Source of the DNA: Spirochaetaceae bacterium
GTDB lineage: Bacteria > Spirochaetota > Spirochaetia > Treponematales > Rectinemataceae
Length of the DNA: 64,000 bases
Direction: 5' to 3'
NCBI GenBank assembly: GCA_025358255.1
Contig: JANYKC010000015.1
Span: 62,001 to 126,000, forward strand
Shown: piece by piece, positions 15,771 to 24,419 of the stretch
Numbering within the stretch: the stretch's first letter is position 1
How the letters are laid out: each line of letters begins with the position of its first letter
The notes under the pieces: generated by a model
What the model saw: only the letters and a program-made list of their open reading frames with translations
Told to the model about the DNA's origin: nothing
Database searches by the model: none
Position numbers and translations under genes: made by a program

Positions 15771-17705
15771 TCAGCGGCGATCGGTCGCGCCAGCCCTTGA
15801 TGACGGCCTGAGGCGGGCCGGGAAGGAAAGCGCGAAGCTCGTCCCGCCACTTCCCGTTTTCGTCTCCAGCTTTCCGCCGAGCTGGGAAGCCAAAGCTTCG
15901 ACGATGAGGCTGCCTATCCCGCCAGGGCCTTCCCTGTTCCGGGGATCACTGCGGCCGGACACCGCCAGGCGCATCCCTACACCGTCGTCCTCGACGACAA
16001 GGACGAGCCTCGTCGCAGCGGCGGTGCTTGACGCTTCGGTTCCCAGGGCTTCCTCGGTCAAGCCGACCCGGATCATCCCCTTGTCGCGGCCCGCGAAGGC
16101 ATGCTTGATGCAATTTGCCACCAGCTCGTTGACAATCAGTCCGCAGGGGATGGATTGGTCCAGGTCGAGGAAGACAGCGTCCGCCTCGACCTTCACTTCA
16201 AGGTCGCAGGGCGAAGAAAGGCAGGAGCCATCCACCGCGGTCCTCCCCGAGGCGAGGGACTCGCAGATGCGCCGCAGGTAGCGCCCCATGTCCACCGAGT
16301 CGATGTTGTTCGAATGGTAGATGTCCTCGTGGACATAGGCCATGGCCTGGATCCTCTCCTGGAGGCGATAGAGGCCCTCCTGTGTCGCGTGATCCGGCGC
16401 TGAGGCGGCCTGGGTGCTGATGAGGCTGGACACTATCTGGAGGTTGTTCTTGACCCGATGGTTGAGTTCCTTGAGGAGGATCTCCTTTTCGGCGATGGAT
16501 GCCTTGAGCGAGGCGAAGCTCTCCGCCAGGCGGCGGATCAGGACGTCATAGGACAGGGCGACCTTCCCGACCTCGTCCACCCGCTTCATGAGCGAAGCCA
16601 TCTCCCCCGAGTCCGAAGCGTTTTCGGGATCGAGGGCCGAAAACGCCAGCCCAAGCTGGCGCAGGGGTTCCGAAACGCGCCGGGCCGCGAAAAAGCCGAA
16701 ACCCAAGGCAAGGAAGAGGCTCGCCGCCAGGACCAGGAGGCTCAGCCTGTCCGACTCCCCGATGAAGGAATAGAACGAAGCCTCGGGAAAGACGACGATG
16801 AGGTCCCAAGGCAAGGGCGCCTTCCCGCCGAGGGGCAGGCGGACAGCCCGGTATTCCTCGCTTTCGAAACTGAAGTGCAAGGCCTGGCTCGATGTCCGCC
16901 GCGTGGATTCGAATGCGGCCTCATTCAGGCCGCCCAGGTCATGGACAAGGGGTGTGAGGGTTCCACTCGGCCAGATGAGGGCCTCATTGGATACGGAAAT
17001 GAGGTGCCCCGCCCCATCCACGATGCTCGCCGACGCGCCGGGCACGGAGGAGACCTCGGCCAGGAAGGCGTTCAACCTGCCAAGCCCGATATCGGCTGTC
17101 GAGACCGCGGCGAGGACACCTTTGACCAGGACGGGGACCGTCGCCGACATCACCAGTTCGCGGGAGGATACGATGGCGTAGGGCTCGGACCATGCGGGCC
17201 GTCCCGCCCGCGCCGCGGAGAGGTACCAGGGACGCTGGCGGGGGTCATAGGCCTTCCTGCGAAGCATCTCCTCGACAGGCCTGCCATCGGCATCGGTCCG
17301 CTCGAGCACAAGGTCCCCTCCTGTCGATGCGCTTGACCGCCCCGTCCTCACCGTCGCCGGATCAAGGCGCTGCGCCTCCACATACTCGCCCGTGGAAAAA
17401 CCGATGCTCACGATATCGATTGCGGGCATGGCGTTCAGCTGGCGCCAGAGGGCCATCCGCAGGTTCTCCGCCCGTGTGGGGCTCGTGTCGGAGGGATCGA
17501 CAAGGGCGGCGTTGATGACCGCCAAGTCCACCGCCTCGTCAAGATAGGCGATCGTGCGGTCCTTGATCCTCGACGCCGACTCCAGGAGGAGGCGATCGGC
17601 GGCCTGGAAAATCGCGACTCGACTCACCGTCTTGTCGGCGAGCCACACCAGGCCAATTCCGATGGCCAGGAGGAGGATGAAGGGCAGGAGGAGATCGCGC
17701 TTCAT
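15771..17705 (-). CDS. Membrane sensor histidine kinase (Cache-like sensor, HisKA_2)
   Basis: 644 aa from the ATG at 17705 (MKRDLLLPFILLLAIGIG); an upstream in-frame ATG at 17816 adds 37 residues without a ribosome site. Two transmembrane segments (about 5-25 and 325-350) enclose a large periplasmic domain with the Cache-type pattern YDPRQRPWYLSA and the following VPV. A HAMP-like linker (RVSEPLRQLGLAFSAL) leads to a HisKA_2 dimerisation motif, ELNHRVKNNLQIVSSL (phospho-His about 415), and an HWE/HisKA_2-type ATPase domain (LIVNELVANCIKHAF, VVEDDGVGM, GGIGSLIVEAL). No response regulator is adjacent. The ligand is probably a small molecule bound by the Cache domain. Confidence 0.85.
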   Translation of the reverse strand: MKRDLLLPFILLLAIGIGLVWLADKTVSRVAIFQAADRLLLESASRIKDRTIAYLDEAVDLAVINAALVDPSDTSPTRAENLRMALWRQLNAMPAIDIVSIGFSTGEYVEAQRLDPATVRTGRSSASTGGDLVLERTDADGRPVEEMLRRKAYDPRQRPWYLSAARAGRPAWSEPYAIVSSRELVMSATVPVLVKGVLAAVSTADIGLGRLNAFLAEVSSVPGASASIVDGAGHLISVSNEALIWPSGTLTPLVHDLGGLNEAAFESTRRTSSQALHFSFESEEYRAVRLPLGGKAPLPWDLIVVFPEASFYSFIGESDRLSLLVLAASLFLALGFGFFAARRVSEPLRQLGLAFSALDPENASDSGEMASLMKRVDEVGKVALSYDVLIRRLAESFASLKASIAEKEILLKELNHRVKNNLQIVSSLISTQAASAPDHATQEGLYRLQERIQAMAYVHEDIYHSNNIDSVDMGRYLRRICESLASGRTAVDGSCLSSPCDLEVKVEADAVFLDLDQSIPCGLIVNELVANCIKHAFAGRDKGMIRVGLTEEALGTEASSTAAATRLVLVVEDDGVGMRLAVSGRSDPRNREGPGGIGSLIVEALASQLGGKLETKTGSGGTSFALSFPARLRPSSRAGATDRR

Positions 17706-17948
17706 GCCGCCGCGCCCGGTCAGCCATTTGAAAAAATCGAGTTTGCGGACGGTCGGCCCCCTGTCCCGAAATTGAGCGCCTTGAGTGTACGCCCGAGTCG
17801 CCGCAAAGAAAAGCAAAAAGGGGAGGAGTCGGTCATGCGGGCGGATCGTGAAAAAAAGATCACTCGTCGTGAAAATGGGCGATGGAGGATATAGTTATAA
17901 GAATAGAACGTTGCGGCGATCTTTTGCTGGCCGTGGCCGAAGAATGTC

Positions 17949-20037
17949 GTGAAAACCCGGATGTGGTCCGTCATGGTGGTTTTTGACGCCGTTTCCGGAG
18001 CGTTGTTCGGGCTGCCCAGCGGTTTCTCGATGGAAGCCTCGGGTGGAGCCGCCCTGCACCTGGGTTCCGACGCCGCGGCTTTCGATACGGCCCTTGGCGC
18101 CTCAATTGGCGCGGGACTGACCCTCGCGCCGGGCCTTCCACTCAAGGGCTTGGCAGGATTCGGCTACACCTGGGCGACGGTCAAGGACTCGGGAGGGGGT
18201 CACGCTCTCGACCCTCAGGCTCTCCCTCGGGATCCGCTTCGAGGCCCTCAGGTTCGGGCCGCTAGGGCTCGTCCTCTCCCTCGGTGCAGGCGCGCTCCGG
18301 CCCTTCATCCGGGTTTCCTACGCGAACGCCTTCGGTCCCTGCCAGGACCTCTCCATACGGGGCGGAATCGACTTCCATCCCGGCGCGGCCGCGGTTTCCA
18401 CCCGAAAGCCAGTGGTCAAGCCCGAAGCCGCCTCGCCTGCGACCAAGCCCCTCATCCTCAAGACCGGCCCTCCGGCCTCCAGATCATCGGCCTCGAGCTC
18501 GAGCCCGTCTTCCCGGTTTTTTTCAGGTACTGCGAAACCAACCCCCTCGGCTGCCTCATCCTCAGGAACTCCGGACCGGCTGCGCTGGAAGGGCTCCAGG
18601 CAAGCCTCCCCGTCAAGCAGTTCATGGATGACCCCAAGGAGTCCCCTGGGACCAAAAGCCTCGCGCCAGGGGCCGAGGCACGCCGATCGCAATTGCCGCT
18701 ACCCCCTCGGCCAGCTACGACTTCGCGCCCTGGAGCGTCGAGAGCGGCTCCTCGGTCAGCTGCGCCGACGCCAGCCTCGAGTCCACTACGGTGACCATCA
18801 ACGATGGGTCCGCGGCCGTGAAGGCGGACTTCGCGCTGAAGACCTATTCGCCCACCCTGAACGCGACCAGCGGAGGGAGTGTGAATCCCTCCACCGTCAC
18901 GACCGCGATACACGGTGTGCCGGTGGCGATCACCGCGCCCCCGCTCTCAGGCGGCGACGCGACCATCCAGGCCAACTTCACGTCCAAGGTCCCGACCATC
19001 AGCCTCCAGGCGTCGCTAGCGATCGGGGGAAACGTGGATCCATCCTCGGTCCAGACCCTCCCCCATGGCCAATCGATGGATATCACCGCGAATTTCAATG
19101 CGTTTCCCGACCTTCCCAGTTCCCTGCTGACGGTCGACGGAATCACCTCAGCGGCCTTCACTCTGCACTGGACCGCCGCAACCGATGTGGAGACGCGGCA
19201 GTCCGGGCTTTCCTACAAGGGCGCGATCTCCAGCGCCGACAACGTGACGTCGGTCGCGGAAGCCGAAACCAGTGTGGGGGGGGACGCACCGTCGCGATGG
19301 ACTGGACCGCCGGCGAGACCTGCTGCATGATCGGCAGCTTGCTTTCCGGTTCGCGGTATTACGTCAACGTCCTCGTGAAGGATGGCGCAGGGGACAAAGC
19401 CGCCCATTCCAGGCGGGAAGGGCCTCCCGTTTTTTTCTTGAGCAAGAAATCAGGCTATGGGAGCTTGATCTCCACAAATCCGCCATGCCCCGACTTCGGC
19501 ATGCTCTTCTCGATCGACAACAACGCTGTCACGACGATAACCCTGACGAACCAGGGCTGCGGGACCCTGGATGAACTGCTGTCGTCCCTCACGGCCTAGG
19601 GCCTTGGAGGAGGGGATGCCAGGGAGCTTGCCTCCGCCCCCAATTGCCTGGCCGAAAACGGCATCCTGATTTCGAAGGAAAGCTTCCTCGAAGGCTTGGC
19701 CGAACCTGAAGCCACTGCGGCGGCGGTCCTGCCCCAGGCCCAGGTCCCCGATCCTGAAGGCAAGCCGGTGACCCACCTCGCCATCGCGACCAGGGACAGT
19801 CCCGAATTCCTTTTGCGCGGCATCGAGGACATGACGGCGGAAGGCAGCCACTGGCTTCCCTCCGACTTCGTCCCCGGGGAGGCGCACAAGCCGGAGGAAG
19901 CCGATTGCGCGGCGGCGCAAGCCGCCTGCCAGGAAAGGCTGGCGGGCATGGGGCTCCTCCTCCAGGCCTGGCCGGGGATCGGGGAAGCCGCCGAGGCCCT
20001 GCGGCAGCGGGAGGCAAGCCTTGGAGTGACGATATAA
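17949..20037 (+). pseudogene. Decayed surface-protein gene with B-repeat and FN3-like parts
   Basis: A chain of protein-like segments runs through all three plus frames. 17949-18198: FSMEASGGAALHLGSDAA, barrel-like. 18199-18470: RLSLGIRFEALRFGPLGL. 18470-18680: LEPVFPVFFRYCETNPLG, FVKQ-type domain (LPVKQFMDDPKESPG). 18700-19280: repeats like the divergent InlB B-repeat (YDFAPWSVESGSSVS, LNATSGGSVNPSTVTT) and an FN3-like segment (TSAAFTLHWTAATDVE). 19280-20037: rest of the FN3-like part, then an in-frame TAG at 19597 and 138 more open codons. At least four frameshifts and one nonsense codon are needed. Several shifts lie at G/C runs (G5 near 18195, C5 near 18703, G8 near 19276). The start codon is a GTG at 17949. 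It may derive from one long or two adjacent genes. Confidence 0.65.
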
Positions 20038-20090
20038 ACTATTACGATCTTCGGGCCGTCCCGGTCTCTTTCGGGCCGCAGGAAGGGCCT

Positions 20091-20495
20091 CTAGCCCCTG
20101 ACGTATTCCTCGACGACCTCGACCTGCCCGCCCAGGGTGAGGCGCACGGGGCAGGCCTTCCCTGCCGCGACGATCTTGCCGAACTCCAGGTCGGAAAAGG
20201 CCCCGGAGAGCACAAATCGGACAGTGAGCCTGGCGATCTTCCTCGGCGGCGGGGACATCTCCTTGACTATGTCGAAGCTGATCCCATCCAGGCTGATGCC
20301 ATGGTTGCTGGCGTACATGCCCATGATGGTGGTCCCGCAGGCTCCGAGCGAGACGGCGCAGAGGTCGGTCGGCGAGAAGCTCGAGCCGTCGCCGCCGTTG
20401 TCCTTGGGCGCTGTCGTCCGGATCGTCGCGCCCGACTCGTGGACGAGCTCGACGGTGGTAGGTCCCGTCGACCGTCCACTCATGCGTACGCTCAT
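20091..20495 (-). CDS. OsmC family protein
   Basis: 134 aa. OsmC/Ohr-like proteins reduce organic or inorganic peroxides with two cysteines. Here the two expected cysteines are in SLGACGTTIMGMYA (about 53) and GKACPVRLTL (about 117), in the usual spacing and context. The N-terminal strand and GGDGSSFSPTDLCAV segment also fit. It reads like the general OsmC subgroup rather than Ohr. The ATG overlaps the stop of the phosphoribosyltransferase gene by 4 nt, so the two are translationally coupled. It ends convergent with the decayed gene at 17949-20037. Confidence 0.85.
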   Translation of the reverse strand: MSVRMSGRSTGPTTVELVHESGATIRTTAPKDNGGDGSSFSPTDLCAVSLGACGTTIMGMYASNHGISLDGISFDIVKEMSPPPRKIARLTVRFVLSGAFSDLEFGKIVAAGKACPVRLTLGGQVEVVEEYVRG

Positions 20496-21019
20496 GGCTT
20501 GTCCCTGCAGGCCGCGGCGGAGGCGTCGTGGGCGCCGATATCGTGGGCGTCCCATGGATATGCCACCCAGCGGTCCTCGATGGTCCGTCCGGCGAAATAG
20601 CGGCTCACCTCCGGGGGGATGATCCCGCGTTTTTCCTTTTTCTTGTCGTGGAGGACGGCGACGGCTATCTCGGCGGGGCCGTGGCGCATGAGCTCCCGGA
20701 TGCAGTACTCGAGCGTGGAGCGCGAATCGTCCACCTCGTCCACGAGGAGGATGCGCTTGCCCGCGAGCTTGCGCTCCGCCTCCTCGATCCACTGCACCTT
20801 GCGCGGTTCCTTGCTGGGCTTGTCGTCGGCGTCGTAATAGGAAATGCCGACGGCCAGGACAGGCTTGTCGAGGAAGGTCCGCAAGATGCGCGCAGGGATG
20901 AAGCCGCCCGTGCCGATGGCCACGATTATGTCGGGATCGTAGCCCGACGCCACGACGCGATCCGCGATGTCCTTCGCGGTCAGGTGAATATCATCGTAGG
21001 TAAAGTAGTACTTTTCCAT
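20492..21019 (-). CDS. Purine (xanthine/guanine-type) phosphoribosyltransferase
   Basis: 175 aa. Type I phosphoribosyltransferase that joins a purine base to PRPP in salvage. The PRPP-binding motif RILLVDEVDDSRSTL (about 90-104) and the early loop IVAIGTGGFIPARIL are present. It resembles the xanthine/hypoxanthine-guanine group (XGPRT and yeast Hpt1-like proteins), but the base cannot be fixed from sequence. There is no ribosome site; instead a promoter with -35 TTGCCA, 17-bp spacer and -10 TAGTAT ends 6 nt before the ATG, which predicts a leaderless mRNA. OsmC follows with a 4-nt overlap. Confidence 0.85.
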   Translation of the reverse strand: MEKYYFTYDDIHLTAKDIADRVVASGYDPDIIVAIGTGGFIPARILRTFLDKPVLAVGISYYDADDKPSKEPRKVQWIEEAERKLAGKRILLVDEVDDSRSTLEYCIRELMRHGPAEIAVAVLHDKKKEKRGIIPPEVSRYFAGRTIEDRWVAYPWDAHDIGAHDASAAACRDKP

Positions 21020-21025
21020 GTACGG

Positions 21026-21054
21026 ATACTAAAGAGCCCCCGGCATTTTGGCAA
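21026..21054 (-). promoter_or_regulatory. Promoter of the phosphoribosyltransferase-osmC operon
   Basis: Minus strand: -35 TTGCCA (5/6 match), exactly 17 bp, -10 TAGTAT, then 6 nt to the ATG at 21019. The transcript should begin at or within a base of the start codon. Confidence 0.65.
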
Positions 21055-21105
21055 GGGGCGGCTCGAAGCCCCTGGCACGAGGCGAGAAAGCCCCGGATGC
21101 GATCC

Positions 21106-21134
21106 TTGACCCGGCAGTCCGATGGCACTAGCCT
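21106..21134 (+). promoter_or_regulatory. Promoter of the NhaD-like transporter gene
   Basis: -35 TTGACC (5/6), 17-bp spacer, -10 TAGCCT, giving a leader of about 27 nt that carries a GGGAGG ribosome site. This gene has ordinary leadered spacing, unlike its divergent neighbour. Confidence 0.55.
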
Positions 21135-21167
21135 GAAGAAGGCGACACGACAGGAACGGGAGGCACA

Positions 21168-22892
21168 ATGCAGCCGAAATTTTTCGCCCCCCTCTTCCTG
21201 GCTACCCTGGTCGGCCTAGCCTTGGCCGCGTTCGGCCACCATGTGCTCGCCCTGGCCTGGATACTCCTCTCGATGCTTGCCCTCCTGTCGATATCCGACG
21301 ACGGTAGACCCTCGACCAAGACCTGGGTGACGGCCAGCCTCGGCCTCGTGGGCTTCTTCATCTTTGTCGTCCGCTACGGGATCCAGCCGGCTGCGCAGGG
21401 CGATGTCCTCGCCTCGATAGCGGGCATCGCCCGCGCGATCCACCTTGAGATATTCATATTCCTCACGGGCCTCTACCTCGTGGTCAACACCTTCGCGTAT
21501 TCGGGCTTCATCGGGGACCTTGCCTGGCGCATCGTGAAGCACACGGGAGGAAGCCTCGGGCCGATCATGATCTCGATCATGCTCCTGACCTGCGTCCTCT
21601 CCGGCCTCTTCGACGGGGCGACCATCACGACCATCATGGGCATCATCACCCTCACCATCCTCCTTTCGAGCGGGATGAGGACCAAGCACATAGTCGAGAT
21701 CCTCCTCCTCCTCGTGGTGGCCACGAACATCGGAGGAGTCTGGTTTGTCCTGGGCGAGCCCACGAACATACTCGCCGCGGAAAAGCTGGGGCTCTCTCCC
21801 TTTTTCTTCATCAAATACGCGTCGTTCTTCGCCATCCCGGCCGCAGGGCTTTGCGCCTTCCTCGCCTGGCGGGTCGTCCGGCGCTATCCTAAGATACGGA
21901 GCGACCGCCCCGAGATGGAGGTCCTCCTCGAAGGGCTTTCACTGAGGCGCGCCCACGCGGGGACAGGGACCCTCTCCGACACCCTGCGGGACATAGGCAC
22001 CGTGGAGGTCCGCTCCCTTTTGGACATGACGCGCATCATCGAGGAGGAGGGACTTCCCGATTTCGAGGCCGCGCTCAAGGCGGGCATCCCACGGAGCAAG
22101 GTCCACGCCGCCCTCTCGGTCAACCTCAACAGCGAGAGCCTTGCCTCGGGGCTCATCGATTTCTACCACTACCGCTCCGAAGGGGATCCCTTAGCCGAGA
22201 TCATCCTGGGCGACCTCCTCCTCGACGTCAGGGACGAATACCGGGCGCGCACGAAGAGCCGTCGCCTCATCGTCGCCAGCGGCATCATCCTCGTGATCCT
22301 CCTGGCCGCCCACGCCTTCTTCCCGGCCATGCCGACCTGGGCTTCCACCGCCATAGCCGGCATCCTGGCCATAGCCGCGGTCCAGCCCAACGCGCGCCGC
22401 TATATCCTCACCCAGACCAAGCTGAACATGGAGGAGGCCTTCTTCCTCGTGGCGATATTCATCACCATCACCGAGCTCAACCTCGCCGGCGCCTTCGAAC
22501 TCGTGGGCGGCAACCTCCTGAAAGCGGGCTCGGTGCCCGCGGTGGGAATCGCCATCCTCGGCGGGTCGGCCCTCCTTTCCGCGGTCGCGGACAATGTCGC
22601 CGTGATGGACATCCTGACCAACCTCGTCATCCACCACGAGAAGTGGTCTTTCTTCGCCCTCGCCGCGATAGTGGGCACCGCCCTGGGCGGCTTCGTATCC
22701 CCGATAGCCTCCGTCCAGGCCGTCATCATGGCTACGATCGTGCGCAGGGTCGCGAAGGTGAGCTTTGTCCATTGGGTCCGGATCACCGCGGTCTGGTTCC
22801 TCATCCTCCTCGTGGTATCCTCCCTCATCCTCCTGGGCTTGCACGCGCTGGACCTTCCTCCGACCCTCGCAATACCCGCCCTTCGCGTGTAG
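21168..22892 (+). CDS. NhaD/ArsB-type ion transporter
   Basis: 574 aa integral membrane protein of the ion-transporter (IT) superfamily. About 11-12 hydrophobic segments lie in two halves (7-240 and 365-570). A hydrophilic middle loop of about 120 residues (about 245-360) has charged and helical character (LDMTRIIEEEGLPDF). Family hallmarks are LTCVLSGLFDGATITTIMGI and, in the second half, ALLSAVADNVAVMDIL plus VSPIASVQAVIMATIV, matching NhaD Na+/H+ antiporters and related carriers. The likely role is sodium/proton exchange, but anion transport is possible. A GGGAGGC ribosome site precedes the ATG. YbaK follows after 10 nt with its own promoter. Confidence 0.85.
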   Translation: MQPKFFAPLFLATLVGLALAAFGHHVLALAWILLSMLALLSISDDGRPSTKTWVTASLGLVGFFIFVVRYGIQPAAQGDVLASIAGIARAIHLEIFIFLTGLYLVVNTFAYSGFIGDLAWRIVKHTGGSLGPIMISIMLLTCVLSGLFDGATITTIMGIITLTILLSSGMRTKHIVEILLLLVVATNIGGVWFVLGEPTNILAAEKLGLSPFFFIKYASFFAIPAAGLCAFLAWRVVRRYPKIRSDRPEMEVLLEGLSLRRAHAGTGTLSDTLRDIGTVEVRSLLDMTRIIEEEGLPDFEAALKAGIPRSKVHAALSVNLNSESLASGLIDFYHYRSEGDPLAEIILGDLLLDVRDEYRARTKSRRLIVASGIILVILLAAHAFFPAMPTWASTAIAGILAIAAVQPNARRYILTQTKLNMEEAFFLVAIFITITELNLAGAFELVGGNLLKAGSVPAVGIAILGGSALLSAVADNVAVMDILTNLVIHHEKWSFFALAAIVGTALGGFVSPIASVQAVIMATIVRRVAKVSFVHWVRITAVWFLILLVVSSLILLGLHALDLPPTLAIPALRV

Positions 22893-22902
22893 AATCACCT
22901 CC

Positions 22903-23364
22903 ATGATACCGGCCAAAGTCCAAGCGGTCCTTGACCTCCACCACCTGTCTCCCCTGGAGTTCGAACCCGGCTCGACCCCCACAGCGGAGCTGGCCGCGGC
23001 CCGCATCGGGGTCGAGACCGCCCGCATCGCGAAGTCCCTCCTTTTCAAGGACAAGGGCGGCGCCTACTTCATGGTGGTCTGCCCCGGGGACAAGCGCATC
23101 CCCTCCTCGGCCCTCAAGAAAGTCGCCGGCTCCAAGCTTTCGATGACCGATGCGCAGGAGACGGAAAGGGTCACCGGCTATAGACCGGGCGGGGTTTGTC
23201 CCTTCGCCCTCACCGGCGTCGAGATCCTCCTGGATCGCGAGCTCGGCCTGTATGACCTGGTCTATCCTGCCGCCGGGACGGACGCGACCGGTGTTCCCCT
23301 GACCCTCGACCAGCTGGCCGCCATCACCGGCGGGCGCCTCGTGGACTTCCCGGTCGCGGAATAG
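22903..23364 (+). CDS. YbaK/EbsC-type aminoacyl-tRNA deacylase
   Basis: 153 aa, a typical single-domain length. YbaK-family enzymes hydrolyse mischarged tRNA, most often Cys-tRNA(Pro). Visible features are TARIAKSLLFKDKGGAYFMV, a conserved Lys in the KSL segment, CPGDKRIPSSALKKVAG and the glycine-rich VTGYRPGGVCPFAL. The substrate pocket cannot be judged further. The start ATG has no clear ribosome site (CACCTCC runs in the wrong sense); a TAGAAT -10 box ends 7 nt before it, so a leaderless message is likely. The PadR gene begins 4 nt after the stop and is probably cotranscribed. Confidence 0.85.
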   Translation: MIPAKVQAVLDLHHLSPLEFEPGSTPTAELAAARIGVETARIAKSLLFKDKGGAYFMVVCPGDKRIPSSALKKVAGSKLSMTDAQETERVTGYRPGGVCPFALTGVEILLDRELGLYDLVYPAAGTDATGVPLTLDQLAAITGGRLVDFPVAE

Positions 23365-23368
23365 CCGG

Positions 23369-23941
23369 ATGCCTGCCTCCCTTTCCCCGGGCACGACGCG
23401 GCGGCACTTCCCCGATGTGAGGCCCGAGTTCGTCGCCCTCGGATTCCTGATGGCGAGCCCCCTCCACGGCTATGACCTTTTCCGCCGCTTCGAGGCCGAT
23501 CTCGGGAAGGTCTGGCACATCAGCCAGAGCCAGATGTACTCGATACTCAAGCGATTGGAGCTCCAAGGCCTCATCGCCTCGAATATCGAGGCAGGGGAAA
23601 AGAGCCAGGAGCGTCGGATCCTCAATGCCACGGACCAGGGGGTGGCTCACTTCTCGCAATGGCTTGCCGCGCCTTCGGACTGCAGCTCCCGGATAATCCG
23701 ACTCGAGTTCATCTCCCGGCTCTATTTCGCGCGGGGCTGGCGGCCGGAGTCCGTCCTGGCGATCATCGAAGCCCAGCGCGCGACCATCGCCCGCCAACTG
23801 AGAAACCACCAAGCCCTCCTGGCCAGCACTCCAGCGCAGGAGACCTGGAATCGACTCGGCATCGAGCTTCGCCTAAGCCAGCTTTCTGGCATTGCTGCTT
23901 GGCTTGAAACATCGGTCGCTGTCCTAAACCAAGCCTTATAG
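23369..23941 (+). CDS. PadR family transcriptional regulator
   Basis: 190 aa. The winged-helix part reads LGFLMASPLHGYDLFRRFEA, then WHISQSQMYSILKRLELQGL and the wing (ERRILNATDQGVAHF), classical PadR. A C-terminal helical part (about 100-190) provides dimerisation as in Vir_act_alpha_C proteins. Its ligand and targets are unknown; PadR proteins often control their own gene and a nearby exporter. A perfect 9-bp inverted repeat begins at the base after its stop codon. It follows the YbaK gene by 4 nt. Base composition falls toward the 3' end of the gene. Confidence 0.85.
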   Translation: MPASLSPGTTRRHFPDVRPEFVALGFLMASPLHGYDLFRRFEADLGKVWHISQSQMYSILKRLELQGLIASNIEAGEKSQERRILNATDQGVAHFSQWLAAPSDCSSRIIRLEFISRLYFARGWRPESVLAIIEAQRATIARQLRNHQALLASTPAQETWNRLGIELRLSQLSGIAAWLETSVAVLNQAL

Positions 23942-23964
23942 ATCGTTTCATTATTTGAAACGAT
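23942..23964. promoter_or_regulatory. Perfect 9-bp inverted repeat (operator or hairpin)
   Basis: ATCGTTTCA, 5-nt TTATT spacer, TGAAACGAT. It lies between padR and the TrpR-like gene, about 24 bp upstream of the latter's -35 box. Without a T-run it is not an obvious terminator; an operator for PadR or the TrpR-like protein is plausible. Confidence 0.5.
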
Positions 23965-23987
23965 GGATCAATTCATGAAAATTCCTC

Positions 23988-24016
23988 TCGCCAAAACGTG
24001 CAATAGATGGTATACT
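23988..24016 (+). promoter_or_regulatory. Promoter of the TrpR-like gene
   Basis: -35 TCGCCA (4/6), 17-bp spacer, -10 TATACT (5/6). The -10 box ends 6 nt before the ATG at 24023 and there is no ribosome site, so the transcript should be leaderless. Confidence 0.55.
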
Positions 24017-24022
24017 GTCTCT

Positions 24023-24376
24023 ATGGATAGTGACATCGGCCTCGTTTCGGCCAACATTCAGGAAATGGCATCCGCCTTGGCTAAAGCCGGGAAGCCTGAA
24101 CTCATCGAGAGCTTCCTCTATAGCCTTTTTACACCATCGGAAGCGGATGAGATCGCCAAGAGATGGGCCCTGGTCAAGGACCTTGCCAAGGGCCGCCCCC
24201 AGCGTGACATCGCCAAGGACCTCGGGCTTTCGCTCTGCAAGATAACAAGGGGCTCGCGGGAGCTGAAAAAAGAGGGCTCCCCCTTCCGGCAGATGCTGGA
24301 AATCGCCGGATACGAGGTGCCCCTCAATTTCTCGGCCAGGAAGGGCAAGACAGCGGCCCCCCAACTGACCATCTAG
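24023..24376 (+). CDS. TrpR-like YerC/YecD family DNA-binding protein
   Basis: 117 aa. The helix-turn-helix of the Trp repressor family is clear: FLYSLFTPSEADEIAKRWAL, VKDLAKGRPQRDIAKDLGL and SLCKITRGSRELKK. The YerC/YecD subgroup is widespread in Firmicutes and spirochaetes; most members are not known to bind tryptophan. No trp gene is nearby. Family length (about 100 aa) supports the ATG at 24023; an upstream ATG at 23963 would lie across the inverted repeat. The promoter spacing predicts a leaderless mRNA. It is convergent with the cyclophilin gene. Confidence 0.85.
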   Translation: MDSDIGLVSANIQEMASALAKAGKPELIESFLYSLFTPSEADEIAKRWALVKDLAKGRPQRDIAKDLGLSLCKITRGSRELKKEGSPFRQMLEIAGYEVPLNFSARKGKTAAPQLTI

Positions 24377-24419
24377 TCCGCCTTCCGGCGCTGGCCAACA
24401 ATCTTCGATGCACTCCCCT

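Noticed and set aside
23942..23964. Inverted repeat as a Rho-independent terminator of padR
   Set aside because: Only 9 A+T-rich base pairs and no T-run follow; an operator is more likely.
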